From positions 1 through 64,000 of the forward strand of contig JAKUCV010001567.1 in assembly GCA_028386065.3 (NCBI GenBank): a stretch of DNA of 64,000 nucleotides, read 5' to 3'. Positions 49,120 to 64,000 of the stretch are shown in pieces (within the stretch, counting starts at the first letter, position 1; each line of letters starts with the position of its first letter). The position numbers were made by a program, and so were the translations under genes. Below the pieces are notes generated by a model. It did no database searches. It was given only the letters and a program-made list of their open reading frames with translations, and was not told the origin of the DNA. This DNA is from Turnera subulata (Eukaryota; Streptophyta; Magnoliopsida; Malpighiales; Passifloraceae).

Positions 49120-51015
49120 ATGATTTCCCTCCTGAATTCAACGACTAACCTACAAAAGCACGACATCATTATTCCTCAGCAAAACACCCTCCTCCTTACA
49201 AGACTGGAGTCATCAAAATCTGTAAGAGAAATCAAACAACTCCACTCACTAATCCTCAAAACAACAAACGAAAGCAACAATGCCACCAAACTCATCTACA
49301 CTAAACTAGTCTCACTCTTGCATCCTCAAAATCCCGACAACAACCAAAAGCACCTCACGTACGCCTGCTCCCTCGTCAAGCAATGGGACAATCCGGACAT
49401 CACCGTACTCAATTCATTAATCCAACAAACCTCCTCGTCATTACCTCCTCGTCACTCTCTGCCACTTACTTTGGATTTGTACAAACACTTGTTGCTTAAA
49501 GGCCTTGTGCCCAACACCTACACTCTCCCCTATGTTTTAAAGGCGTGTTCTTTATCCCAGGCTTTAAGGGAAGGGCAGCAGGTTCATGGGCATTGTATTA
49601 AAACGGGTCTTTCTTCTAATGTGTACGTGAGGAATACTCTCATGAGGGTTTATGCTGTTTGTGGGGTTATGGGGAATGTTTGCAAGGTGTTTGATGAAAG
49701 TCCTGAGAGGGACTTGATCTCCTGGACTACACTTATTCAGGCCTTTCTCAAGATGGGTTTCCCGAAAGAAGCTGTGTCTGCGTTTTTTAGCATGTGCCGG
49801 GCGGGTTTGAGCCCCGACCGGATGACGCTTGTGGTTGTGCTTTCTGCGTGCGGGAAGTTGGGGGATTTGAGCCTGGGGAGAGAGATGCATTCGTGTATGG
49901 ATCGTTATGGGATTAGTGTTGATTCGGATGTCTTTCTTGGGAATGCGTTGGTGGATATGTACTTGAAATGTGGGCAGGCTACGTTGGCTTGTGAAGTTTT
50001 TGATGGGATGCCGGTTAAGAATGTGGTTTCTTGGAACTCCATGATTGCTGGACTTGCTCAGCAAGGAGAGTTTAAAGAGGCCTTGGATGTTTTTCGTAGG
50101 ATGCAGAGTACGGGCTTGAAGCCGGATGATGTCACTCTGGTTGCAGTGTTGAATTCGTGTGCTAATCTCGGAGTTTTTGAGTTAGGGAAGTGGGTTCATG
50201 CTTATGTTGATAAGAACAATATCAAGGCTGATGGGTTTATTGGGAATGCGCTTGTGGACATGTATGCCAAATGTGGAAGCATAGACCTTGCCCTGAGTGT
50301 GTTCAACTCCATGAGATGTAGAGATGTTTATTCATATACCGCCATGATTGTTGGCTTGGCTATGCATGGCGAAATAGATACAGCATTCGATGTCTTCTCC
50401 GAGATGCGCAAAGCGGGGATACCACCTGATGAGGTGACATTTGTGGGCGTCCTTGCTGCATGTAGTCATGCTGGACTGGTAGAGGAAGGGTGGAAGCATT
50501 TCAAGGATATGTCAAGGGTTTACAACCTCCAACCTCAACTTGAGCACTACGGATGTATGGTTGATCTGTTGGGCCGCGCCGGACTAGTAGACCAGGCATT
50601 AGAGTTGATTAAGAACATGCCAATCTTGCCGGATGCATCTGTCTGGGGAGCACTACTTGGAGCCTGTCAGATTCATGGAAAGGTTGAGCTTGGGGAAAGT
50701 GTGGTGGAAGAAGTTGTTAGGATGGAACCTACAAGAGATGGTGCGTACGTACTGATGTCAAACATATATTCCTACGCAAGCAGATGGAGGGATGCATTGA
50801 AATGGAGGAAAGCATTGAAAGAAAAGAGCATGAAGAAGACCCCAGGGTGTAGTCTAATTGAAGTTGATGGTGTGGTTCATGAATTCCGCAAAGGCGACAA
50901 GTCACACCCTAAAATCAAAGAGCTGTACAGATTACTGGCCCAGATGATGGGCCACTTGAAAAGCAAAGAAATTTTACCCGTGACAGTGCATTCTGTTGAT
51001 TCAACATGTATATAA
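49120..51015 (+). CDS. PLS-class pentatricopeptide repeat protein with E/E+ end, no DYW domain, 631 aa
   Basis: Intronless, as usual for plant PPR genes. Repeats alternate P, L and S types; typical units include GNALVDMYLKCGQATLACEVF, VVSWNSMIAGLAQQGEFKEALDVF, GNALVDMYAKCGSIDLALSVF and DEVTFVGVLAACSHAGLVEEG. The C-terminus has the E motif (ASVWGALLGACQIHGKVELGE, YVLMSNIYSYASRWRDALKWR) and an E+ segment (PGCSLIEVDGVVHEFRKGDKSHP). It ends about 35 residues later with no DYW cytidine-deaminase domain. Proteins of this class bind organellar RNA and act mainly in C-to-U editing, borrowing a deaminase in trans when DYW is absent. Targeting (plastid or mitochondrion) and the RNA target are not predictable by eye. 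Confidence 0.95.
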   Translation: MISLLNSTTNLQKHDIIIPQQNTLLLTRLESSKSVREIKQLHSLILKTTNESNNATKLIYTKLVSLLHPQNPDNNQKHLTYACSLVKQWDNPDITVLNSLIQQTSSSLPPRHSLPLTLDLYKHLLLKGLVPNTYTLPYVLKACSLSQALREGQQVHGHCIKTGLSSNVYVRNTLMRVYAVCGVMGNVCKVFDESPERDLISWTTLIQAFLKMGFPKEAVSAFFSMCRAGLSPDRMTLVVVLSACGKLGDLSLGREMHSCMDRYGISVDSDVFLGNALVDMYLKCGQATLACEVFDGMPVKNVVSWNSMIAGLAQQGEFKEALDVFRRMQSTGLKPDDVTLVAVLNSCANLGVFELGKWVHAYVDKNNIKADGFIGNALVDMYAKCGSIDLALSVFNSMRCRDVYSYTAMIVGLAMHGEIDTAFDVFSEMRKAGIPPDEVTFVGVLAACSHAGLVEEGWKHFKDMSRVYNLQPQLEHYGCMVDLLGRAGLVDQALELIKNMPILPDASVWGALLGACQIHGKVELGESVVEEVVRMEPTRDGAYVLMSNIYSYASRWRDALKWRKALKEKSMKKTPGCSLIEVDGVVHEFRKGDKSHPKIKELYRLLAQMMGHLKSKEILPVTVHSVDSTCI

Positions 51016-51402
51016 TATATACCAAATGTACATTAATTCAAGATCTAATGTATTTATTCATGTGAATCGCCATGGTTTAATGGTAATGACATGTGCTTTT
51101 TCTTGTGTTTGGTATCAATTTTTTCTTGTGTTTAATTTTGGAAAAGAAATTATAGCACTAAACCAACCATATCTCTGACCTGTAACCGGGATTTAACGAA
51201 TGGACACGTAGTAGTTTCCTGTCGTTCGTTCTTTGTTGTACAGTTTCGTTTCACTTCTTTCTTCCTCGGACTACAAAATGACCCGTCGTTCACACTTACC
51301 CTCTTCACCCTCACTAAAGTTTGGACGACGGCAATTCAAAAGAGGAAGAAGAGTCCGCTATTCGCTACCAGAAACAGCTCAGCGAAGTGAAGGATTTTTG
51401 AG
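51016..51402. other. PPR 3' UTR and GET3B promoter
   Basis: Short tandem interval. The last 150 bp are probably GET3B 5' UTR. No TATA box is obvious. Confidence 0.4.
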
Positions 51403-55013
<3,611 letters not shown>

Positions 55014-55292
55014 GTATGGATAGAATGGTAGCCAAAGTCCTAGGGTGTTTAAGGAATATGGAAGTTTGGCCACATTTTTTGCCGCAAGCTTATATTAATG
55101 ACTGTTCAAATTTCTGCCTGGTGATCATCACAGCGTAGATACACCTTAGTCTTCCATTCCAACAGGACTCACTGAAAAGCTATTGAGAGTAGTTTTCTTA
55201 CATTACCAAACAAAGATGTTGGGAATTATCTTCCCGTCGATGGATGTAAAGATTGACATATAAAAACAGCAGTTCATGTTGGTTTTTATTAA

Positions 55293-55337
55293 ATCTTTTC
55301 TTCTTCGTCATCATGGATTGTTTAGCTTGAACTAGCA
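55293..55337. repeat. 45-bp direct repeat, copy 1 (GET3B 3' region)
   Basis: Matches 55811-55855 at 44 of 45 positions (starts ATCTTTTCTTC, ends GAACTAGCA), spaced 518 bp. Copy 1 is inside or just after the GET3B 3' UTR; copy 2 is just beyond the TRIM-like element. Confidence 0.9.
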
Positions 55338-55508
55338 GGAAACAATTTGTGCACACATGAAGTATATTTAAATGTTTTGCCATCTTCACTTGTAATCCAG
55401 AAACTATCTCTCTCAAACTGTAGCGGATAGTGTCGTCCTTGAGTTACAGACTTGTGTAACTCATTGAATCCTCTAGAATGCTGATGATCCCAAACCAATA
55501 TTATTTCC

Positions 55509-55791
55509 TGTTAGAGTAGTCAGCCCAAAATCAATCATGGGGCTTCAACCATTAGCTTAAGCTTTTGGTTGAGATGGTCACTTGATATGGTAGCGGAGCC
55601 ATAATGACCAAACGGTCGCGTGTTCGAATCCCCACGCTTCCCTCCTTGTTGAATTAAAAAGCACAAGGTATGGACGAGCCTGTGCACGTTTCAAGCCCAA
55701 AAGGCTTTTACTTGAGGGAGGGTGTTAGAGTAGTAAGCCCAAAACCAATCATGGGGCTTCAACCATCAGCTTAACCTGAGATGGTCACTTA
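55509..55791 (+). mobile_element. TRIM-like miniature LTR retroelement
   Basis: Two direct repeats of about 70 bp begin TGTTAGAGTAGT (55509 and 55723) and share GGGGCTTCAACCAT and GAGATGGTCACTT. The left one is followed by GGTAGCGGAGCC, close to a primer-binding site for initiator-Met tRNA (TGGTATCAGAGC). The right one is preceded by a polypurine tract (TTGAGGGAGGG). There is no coding capacity; the interior is about 140 bp. This is the architecture of terminal-repeat retrotransposons in miniature, though the LTRs are at the short end. The true LTR 3' ends and target duplication are unclear. Confidence 0.75.
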
Positions 55792-55810
55792 TACATCTTA
55801 TCCCAAACGT

Positions 55811-55855
55811 ATCTTTTCTTCCTCGTCATCATGGATTGTTTAGCTTGAACTAGCA
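55811..55855. repeat. 45-bp direct repeat, copy 2
   Basis: Second copy of the segment at 55293-55337, starting about 20 bp after the end of the right LTR-like repeat; one mismatch (CTTCCT for CTTCTT). Confidence 0.9.
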
Positions 55856-56653
55856 TCATCAAATCATCAGCGACCGAGTCGTCGGCTTCTTGGTTTGGCT
55901 TCGAAATTGCACCCATAGCATCATCATGCCTCAGCTTCTTCTTCCTCTCCCGTTCCGGGGAGAAGGACGGAGAGCAGCCATGTTGTTTCCCCTCTTTTTC
56001 GAAACCCTAATCACAGAAAATCTCAATCTTACTACACCCGAATACACCACCCAATACTTGATCAACAAGTAATGTACAATTTGGGCTAGGAACGAGTCTT
56101 CAAAAGTTTCGCTAGACATGCCTTTGCTTTGGGCTTTGTGTTGTTGGGTTTCTTATCGTATCAACTTGAGCCCCCTTCCCGGAGATGGATCATCATTCAG
56201 AAAACCATCCCCTACTCAAAGCTTTGTAAAACTCTTTCTTTATTACATCCGGTCACTTCGAGCTTTGACTAATTTGCTTTTTTTCTTTCTCTTTCTTTCT
56301 TTTGAGCCTTCTTTAAATGATGACAATGAACAATGTTTAATTTGCCTTTTTATCGAGATTTGGACGGTTTAAATGGCCCGCGTCTAGATGTGCCACTAAA
56401 TAAGATATCAAATTTGGAGAAAAAAATCTCAATACTAATGGAAAAAATGGCAGAAACTAAAAAAAGATGTAAGTGTGATTGTTAATAAATGATTACAAAA
56501 GTCACATCCGACAGAAGCACTGGCAAAAATTTCTTCAGACAATGCAATGCATACAGGATGTTGAACATTGCATTGGCTGTCAGGGCTCTGGTATTAGTTC
56601 CACCTTTGTGCAATGGGAGGAGTAAAGAATGAGGTTAAGTTAGGTCGTCGAGC
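55856..56653. other. Intergenic between convergent GET3B and ABCG genes
   Basis: Includes the ABCG 3' UTR nearest 56653. Short open frames on both strands have no recognisable domain. Confidence 0.35.
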
Positions 56654-59600
56654 TCACTTCTTTTGGAAGGTTATCATGACAAAGAACGCTACAACACGAC
56701 TAAATACACCTATGAGGATTAGAATGACTATACAAAGACCCCATAGATGTAGATCATAGCCACTTTTCAGGAGTGATCCACAACGAGTAATCAGCCACAC
56801 CCCATAGTACCTGAAGAGTGAGAGCAGCATGTAAGTAAGAGAGGGAACTGCAGGTGCATATACGGATGCATCAACCTCAAATAAGGAATAATGGCCGTAC
56901 CTTTCAGCATTTGCAATCACGAATGCTTCCAGAGCCCATCTAGGATAGCACAATTTGGCTATCTGGTTCCAGAATTCACCGCCTTTTCGCTGGGTTGCGA
57001 AGAGAGTCAAAACAACCGGCAGAAGAACCGCCCACTGGGAACCAACGAAGCTCGTTAGCAGAACAAACGTGAGAGATAAACATTGGAAAGCTTACTGTTT
57101 TGTTCATTCTACAGAATAAGCATGCAATCATTACTCACCAGCTGGGCTGGACCTGGTTCAAAAGAGACGGCTAATGCATAGGCTATTCCAGTTACACAGT
57201 AGACAAGGCAGAGCAAGACAATGTAATTATCCGTGAAAGAAGACCTTGGATTGGTCAAGAAATAGAACATTGAGAGATAGACAGCAGGCTTGATCACTGT
57301 GTTAAAATGGTCAATTGTGTCCTTGGCAAGGAAGTAAGCCAAACTACTCATGCCAGAGGAACTCTCTCTCCAGTACTGCAATTTATCAAGAGAGAATGAT
57401 CTCAAAGCCGCTATTTTGCAAAGGAGAGCTGAAATCAGCAAGCAAGAAACACTAATTAAGGAGCATGACCACAAAAAATTATCACAATAATGACTAATCG
57501 AATCACATGGATGCATATCCGGACAATGTTACCATGCAAAATGGATAAAAAATAAAAAGATGTAGCTGAAGGTAACAGTTCATGAAGTTTTTTCATATGT
57601 TTCAAAACTTTTTCATGAACAACAAATGAAGAAAGCGAATCAAGTTTCAGAGAAAACGTCATGGTTTATGTAACAGAAGGTTGCATACTTACAGACTGCA
57701 ATGATGGTATGTGCATAAGCAGATACCCCAAAATTTTCATCACCAACTTTTTCAATTGACCCTAAGCAGGCTCCAGCAAGCAATAAGATGAGATAATCTA
57801 TTGCCTGTATCTTAGCTTCCCTCATCCTCTGCTTACCGATCCTGAAATGGTGATGAGCAACACTTACGGTGTGAATAAAAAGTCACTTGAGATTATAGGT
57901 GATACATGTTTAGCACAAATGGACATATATCTTTGACAATATTTCAATCTAAAGCACCAGAAACGGCCTTAAACGTAGTTATTTCGCCTTTACCTGCCGA
58001 GGTAATATTTGTATTGCCGGAATAGACCTGGAGTTCTTCGGTTTGATAAATCTCTAGACTTTAAGAAGTTATGCCGTATCTTATCCCGATGCATCTCCAC
58101 ATTACCCTTCATATCTTTCCATAATTCTCCAGCAAAAGAGTGTTCCTGATCTCCAAGCACATTAGGAGTTAACCCATGTGCGTCAGGTATCGCTGCTGGA
58201 GATGCAGCCAGCGCGGCAGCAAACTTTTGCATCTCTGGTGGTATAGGATACCCATTCTTAAGCATCCATCTGACAGGAAGCTCCCTGTAGTTCATACCTG
58301 AGCTTGCACTTGGCGTCACTATACCCTCCAAAATGTCAATGAAGTGATCAGGAGGATTAACTCTTTCTGGAACATTAATTCCAAGGCCTGCAAAGTATTC
58401 TTCAACTCTCTTCACCGGACCATGATAGACTACAAGACCGCCTTTTGCCAAAAGTACCAAGTCATCAAACATTCTGAACAAGGTGTAGCTGAAAGAAAAG
58501 TTGAGCAACCAAGCATGAGAAAGCTAAACACACAAGCGGGCAGACTAAAATTATATTGCAATAAATGTCTATTTTGAGTGAGCACAAGCTTGTTTAGTTC
58601 ATTTTACTACTATTCAACAACCTAACTTCCAGTTGAATGATTTTGCCGCACTCTTCTTAATTAGCAGATGGCTTATTTTTGTTATTTAGGAGAGACAACA
58701 ATGCTCCAGCAACCACACAGGAAAGCAATGCGCTTGGAGTTAGGAACAGCAACTGGTAAATGTAAAGTACCTAGGTTGGTGAACCACCATACAGATGTTC
58801 ACTCCTTCAAGAGCTTCACGCCGAAGTGCCCTAAGAAGTAGCTGAGAGGATGCACTGTCCAGACCTGACGTGGGTTCATCTAATATCAGAAGAGAAGGTT
58901 CCATGACCATTTCCAGTCCAACATTTACTCGCTTCCTTTGGCCACCAGAAATTCCTCGCTTCTCTACTGTTCCAACCAAGGATCCCCGTACAGTTTGTAG
59001 CCCCAAAGACTCGATTACTCGTTCAACGATCAAAACTTTATCTGCTTTTGGTAACTCAATAGATAGTCTTCCATAACCAGGAGGCCATGATCCAAATGAA
59101 ACAGAAGTTAATACAGGAAATCATCATTCAGGAAGAAATAAATTATCAGAGTAAAAGACAATACGTTATAAACAGAAGTCACAGGTTGGTAAGATTGTCA
59201 AACAAATACATTTAAGTTATGAATAGGGTTTGAAAAAAGTTAATTATATAGCAACTTCCAAACTTGAGAGAGCTAAAAACCCTGCATACCTACAATGAGC
59301 ACTGAACCATAGATTCTCTTCCACTGTCAAGTTTCCATGCACAATGTCATCTTGTGGAACAAACCCAATAATTCTTCGATAAGAGTGAATGGATGCATCT
59401 CTCCCATTTATCAGAATCACGCCACTCATCCTGCATCCAATTGCTTTTCCAGCAAGAGCAGATAGAAAACTCGTCTTCCCAGCTCCTGATGGACCCATGA
59501 CAGATGTGATACGGCCAGGTTTGATCTTTCCTGTCACACATCTTAATAGATGCCTGTTGTTTGATTTCAGAGTAAGGGTCAGGTCTTTGAATGAGATCTC

Positions 59601-62324
59601 AATTAGAGGTCTTTTTTTGAGTTCAGGATTGGTAGCCAATGAAACTATGCCTGAGAAGGTAAGATTTTTGTTTTCCTGCTGCATGGCTTTCTCTTTCTCG
59701 ATTTGAGCATAGGCATACTTGAAAATTTGACTGTGAGTATTCATCTCTTTTCCCTTCTGCATATGGCCATTTGCATTTGGATCTGCAATTTCAAAACTAA
59801 TACCCTGGTAACTATCAGGGTTGTCTTCAATTTCATGCATCATCTGCATGAGGTCACTGCCTTCCCTTTTCTTTCCTTTTGATAGTGTAGAAGGCGGCAA
59901 AGATGTGGTAGGAACATTTGAGTGTGGAGGTGGGTACAAGTCGTCATCTGCTTGAAGTTTAGGATGATCCAAATTCTTGGATCGCTCAGGAATTGTAGCG
60001 AATTTCTTACGTGAAAATGTTCGTGAAAAATGAGCTTGCAATCCACTTGCATGCTTCTTAGCAGCATCTTTTGCAGCTCTCCACTTTTGACGTGCTTTTG
60101 CTGTTTCCTTTGCACTTCTAGCTGCTGCTTCTCTAGATTTGGCCAGTCTTCTCTCCCGAGTGGTGAGAACTTGATCAGAACAGTTATATATAATCAGTAG
60201 CAATGTGCCTAAAGCAGCCTGTAAAAGCAACAGTGAAATGTATCAATTTCTATGCTGCAAGTTATCATGGAGTGTTAGAGGAGCACTCATACTCAGAAAG
60301 AAGAGGGCAACTTACTATGAGCAGAACTCCATAAAAATGGATATTTTGATTTGTGGAGTTTGCTTTACATGAAGTCAATTTGAAGCAGCCTGAAACGATG
60401 TGCAGAGTCAAAACTCAGCAATTCAACCGAAAATGAGAAGATGTCCAACAATACTAGATGCAGAACACACAAGCCATGACAGAGCAGGTTCATAGATGCG
60501 AGAGCAAACTTGGTAATAACAATGTTAATAAAGAAGAGCATTTCTTACGTTTCTCAGATGTAGAACCCATCCTGCAATAATTTCTGCAATTGCATGAAAA
60601 TATGTGATATCATTAGTAAAGTTAATGTGACAGACGGCAAGGATTAAACCGGCATTGCAATGAAAGTTATCATAAAAAGTTTGTACCCACTGCTGCAAGC
60701 ATCCTTCTTGACTGTTGTGGGACAATATGATCCAGCAGAGCAAAATATCTCACTGCTACTACTTACATCAGCCCATATATTTGCTCCTCCACAAGTATGG
60801 TTTGGCTGTCCCGGAGGCAGTTGATAATGATACCTGCAGAGCCATATACGTTATAAGAACAGTAAGGACAACATGGATTCACAGAATAAAGTGATTGCTA
60901 AAACAACACTTCGCACTTACGGTTCACATACACCAGTTGATTTGTTGAGCGTTGCAATGGGGCAATAGGAACCTAGCGGGCACGCTTCAAGAAAACAAGG
61001 CCAAGAATTATGAACAGTGACTTGCTAGAAAATGTATGCGAATACACAAGTCAAACACACAGAGTCACCAGGCAACAAAGAGCATATTCACTACACAGAA
61101 TGATTCCATGAATCAAACATTTCTGCATCCATTACGTAATGCAGTGAAGAGCTTAGTAAAAAAATAAAATGAAAGCAGCAATTGTCCAATCCAAATTTCA
61201 GATATACTCACGTATCATGCATGTAAGGCCATGAGGGCAGAAGAATCCTTCACAACAAGCCTCACAACTACGAGTTCTTGCAGGAATATATCGTGAATTT
61301 TCGAGATCAACTGGCTGATTTTGACCAATGCTGCAAGCCCATCCTGGCTCACAACCAGAGACCCATGATGTTAAGTTACAGTTCTTATTTGGCTTCAAAT
61401 AATTGGCATTTTCTGAAGGTTCAAATAAATTGTTAAAGTAGAATTTGATTTCTGCTGCTGTACACAAGCGCCTTGTCAAATCTCCTGAAACAAATCAAAT
61501 CCAATGTAGTAAGTAGCATGGTAAGAACATATACAGTGAAATTTCAGCAAGGAGGAAGTAAAAATTTCAGCAAAATATATCAGTAAAGTACTTTTGTATT
61601 AAATTACCTTTAGTTTTTTTAATGCAGGCTGTCAAGAAATCCAAATTCGAAGAAAAATTAAACGCTTGGTTCCAGTCAGCATCCCTGAAGCAACACAGAC
61701 ATTAACTTAATCATCCGTATAAGAGAAATTTATAGAAAGTTAATCAGATAACTCGAGTCAGATATTAAAGAAGTCATTTAAACTTGCTTGCTTCATCATT
61801 TTTGATACCCATCAAACATTACATATCTGCAATCCAACCAAGTCTAACCCTTGAAGATCTGAAAGAAAGAGAAAGGAAAGAAGCATATACTGCTAAATTC
61901 CCATTAAAGAAAGCAACAGTAAGCCCGGTACTGTTCAGTATATGTTACATTGCTAATCATTCATTAACCACCCAAAATCCAAACCGACAGAAAAGAAAAG
62001 GTTTCACGGTACATTGATTTCTTTTGTCCCAATGTTCTGAAAATCAAACAGAAACAAGAATGTTACAAAAAGGACAACTTACGGGTCTTTGACGCAGAAG
62101 GTGGAGCGGTTGCTGATATCTCTACTAATAGCTGCGGTCAAATTAGAAATCTTGCCATAAACGATTTGGGTGATGAGTGGAAGAACTGCAGGATTGTCGA
62201 TTTCATTATAGTCACCCACGTCTTGACAGCTGACAAAATGTTGTAAGCTCAAAACCACAATGACCCATATCAGCAATGAACAGGAAGTACATACTTTGAG
62301 CTTCTTCAAGCTCATCCTTGACAT
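56654..62324 (-). CDS. ABCG28: ABC transporter G family, ABCG24/28 type (WBC30-like), 1120 aa
   Basis: Fourteen exons on the minus strand close in frame: 62324-62083, 61684-61608, 61484-61212, 60984-60921, 60833-60687, 60583-60549, 60389-60316, 60218-59290, 59067-58771, 58488-57994, 57841-57693, 57428-57139, 57034-56901, 56810-56654. A signal peptide (residues 1-33) precedes a long Cys-rich extracytosolic domain ([40 protein letters not shown]). A membrane span follows at about 300-320. A basic Ala/Lys/Arg-rich linker leads to one nucleotide-binding domain: Walker [10 protein letters not shown] (546-554), signature ISGGQRKRV (653-661), Walker B LLILDEP (673-679), H-loop His710. The ABC2-type membrane domain is at the C-terminus. 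The extended N-terminus separates this clade from ordinary half-size ABCGs. Arabidopsis ABCG28 acts in pollen-tube tip transport; substrate here is unknown. Adjacency to a GET3 gene fits ABCG28. Confidence 0.95.
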
Positions 62325-63589
62325 AGAAGTGAAAGTTCAGGAGGATAAAAGCTCAACTCTTTGCTCACATAAAAGGTGCATAAAGTTCAAATCTTTTCAA
62401 TTTTCTATACACATCAGGATAACGACCAACTTAAAGGGACTCAATTTGAGCTTACTGGAGAATTGAGAAATGGAAGTACTAAAAGTGAAGGAATGAATCA
62501 AAGCTTGAACTTGAAAATGAGAGAGAGTTAGTTCTTTGTTGTGGAGAAGATAATTGGTCGGCCAACCAAAGTGATGTAGCCAGCCGCATGTGGTGGTTTC
62601 CAGTCAATGACTGAATTGTGACATTTTTCAACTTACTTAAATAGAGAGAGAGGAAGAGATGTGCGATTTGATGATGGGGGTCCATATATAAGTAAGAACA
62701 TGTCTTGGATACTCGCCCTATTTTTTTGGTGCCGGCTTTAAGACATGTTCTGTCCTGTTCTGTGTTGGGTTCAGTTCAGTTTAGAGTTAGGCTTAAATAC
62801 CATAATAAAATTTGAGAATATCTTTTATATATTAGTCCTAGCTTGGAAATAGTTAACAAGTTTAGGGAAATTGGTTATTTTAGAGAAGAAAGGAGGAAGA
62901 TTCAATCAATCACTCTTTGAGCACACATTTGGCGGAACCACACTCAACACTAGAATTTCTTGAAGGTGGTTCAAGAAGTTAGGATTTTTGTTATATGGAG
63001 AAATCTTTTACAAGTTCAGGTAAAAAAAATGTCGTTTTCCGATGAAAAGAAAAATATTCTCACATATTCTGTTCTTTGTGTTGGGTTACGGTTTATGACT
63101 TTATGTTATACTTATAGCTGCTGGACAAAGCTCCTGGATTGAAGGTATTTTTTTTACTTTTTACCTTGCATATTCACTATCACTAGGAATTATTTGATAG
63201 GAGTAATAAGACTTGTATATTTTGCTTTGATATTTCTTTGGCATGTATATCACTTTCTTTTTCTTTTTCTTGTTGCCTTTACAATGAGGGCCTACAACAA
63301 CGAACGCCCTAAGCCTTAATCATCAAGAATTTGACTTCGAGACAATCCAATTTATTACACCCGGCTATTTCCCTCTAGAAAACGAAAACTAAAGGCAGCA
63401 TTCATATTTTGATAAGACTGATGCGCAAATAATTTAATGGACGGATTATTTTGAAGTATTATCATATGATGATTTGTCATCGGCCTATTTGTTTAGTTTG
63501 ATTCTTGGGACTTTGATGTCTGAAACTTTACGATAGTCACGGTCACAATTCCACGTTTACACAACAAAGACAAAGAAAACAGTCAACGA
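62325..63589. other. ABCG upstream region and intergenic DNA
   Basis: Promoter and 5' UTR of the minus-strand ABCG gene lie nearest 62325; AT-rich DNA beyond. No further gene recognised. Confidence 0.35.
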
Positions 63590-63590
63590 G

Positions 63591-63825
63591 TTTTGTCTGG
63601 ACTTTGGACTACAAGCTTGGGCGGTGGCTTGAAGCCCAAATCAGGATTAATATGTTAGGCTTGAACTTTTTGGGGCCCAAACTAGTATACTCAAGAACCT
63701 ACCCTCAAGAAATTTAGTCTGGAGTTTGGACTACTAACTTGAGCGGTGGTGTGAAGCCCAAATCTGGCTTGATATGCTAGGCTTGGCTTTTTCGGGCCCA
63801 TCCTAGTAAACTCCAAAACGATTTT
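63591..63825. repeat. Tandem duplication, two units with period 122 bp
   Basis: Unit 1 (63595-63702) and unit 2 (63717-63823) share GTCTGGACTTTGGACTAC, GGCGGTGG, TGAAGCCCAAATC and ATATGTTAGGCTTG with scattered substitutions. Both are rich in GGGCCC and GCCCA. Divergence suggests an old event. No coding function. Confidence 0.8.
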
Positions 63826-64000
63826 GGGCCCAACCACTCTGGGCTTCACTTTTTTTTTTTGGGAATTGCGGCAATGATCTTTAGAAAACAAGCAAGTTAT
63901 ACAGGCTTTGACATTGTTACAAGCAAGTTTGAGAATAAAAAAAAAAGAGGGGAAATATTAGATGCAACTTAAGTAAGTTTAACTTTGGGTTTTGGGGGAA

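Noticed and set aside
49564..50064. 166-codon minus-strand open frame
   Set aside because: Antisense shadow of the PPR coding sequence.

Overview
The window is nuclear DNA of a flowering plant, almost certainly a eudicot. It is AT-rich, its genes carry many short GT-AG introns, and every recognisable product is a land-plant protein: an AVT1 transporter, a PORR protein, a PLS-type PPR protein, a chloroplast GET3 and an ABCG28-type transporter. The species cannot be named from the sequence alone. Gene order looks like conserved eudicot microsynteny. From memory of Arabidopsis numbering, MIR172B, PAT15 and WCRKC2 are neighbours on chromosome 5, PAT16 lies beside AVT1 genes on chromosome 3, APUM4 lies beside GET3B, and GET3C lies beside ABCG28. 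The window seems to hold all these pairs in one stretch.

Left third (1-16.4 kb): gene-poor and rich in mobile-element traces. It has a broken coding fragment at the left edge, a LINE RNase H fossil, a MITE, a 971-bp hAT-like element with near-matching 8-bp target duplications, a small secreted-peptide gene (3.5-3.8 kb, minus), a MIR172 gene (hairpin 10534-10678, plus) and a full-length tRNA-derived SINE with a perfect 16-bp target-site duplication. Scattered through it, and again near 21-22 kb, are very short (12-40 bp) A- or T-tailed inserts, each flanked by 12-17 bp direct repeats. They look like extremely 5'-truncated retroposon tails.

Middle (16.4-43.1 kb): four plus-strand genes and one minus-strand gene. 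They are a DHHC protein S-acyltransferase (PAT15/16 clade), an AVT1 vacuolar amino-acid transporter with one U12-type AT-AC intron, a WCRKC thioredoxin-like plastid protein, a Pumilio RNA-binding protein (APUM4-like), and an intronless organellar PORR splicing-factor-like protein on the minus strand.

Right third (43.1-64 kb): an OTU deubiquitinase (minus), an intronless PPR-E+ protein (plus), chloroplast GET3B ATPase (plus), a TRIM-like miniature LTR element, and an ABCG24/28-type ABC transporter (minus). The last kilobase contains a 122-bp-period tandem duplication. The genes form no operon. They are independent units in RNA regulation (miR172, Pumilio, PORR, PPR), protein lipidation and turnover (PAT, OTU), membrane-protein targeting (GET3B) and transport (AVT1, ABCG). 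Exon boundaries were placed by hand from splice signals, reading phase and family conservation, and every multi-exon CDS given below closes in frame.
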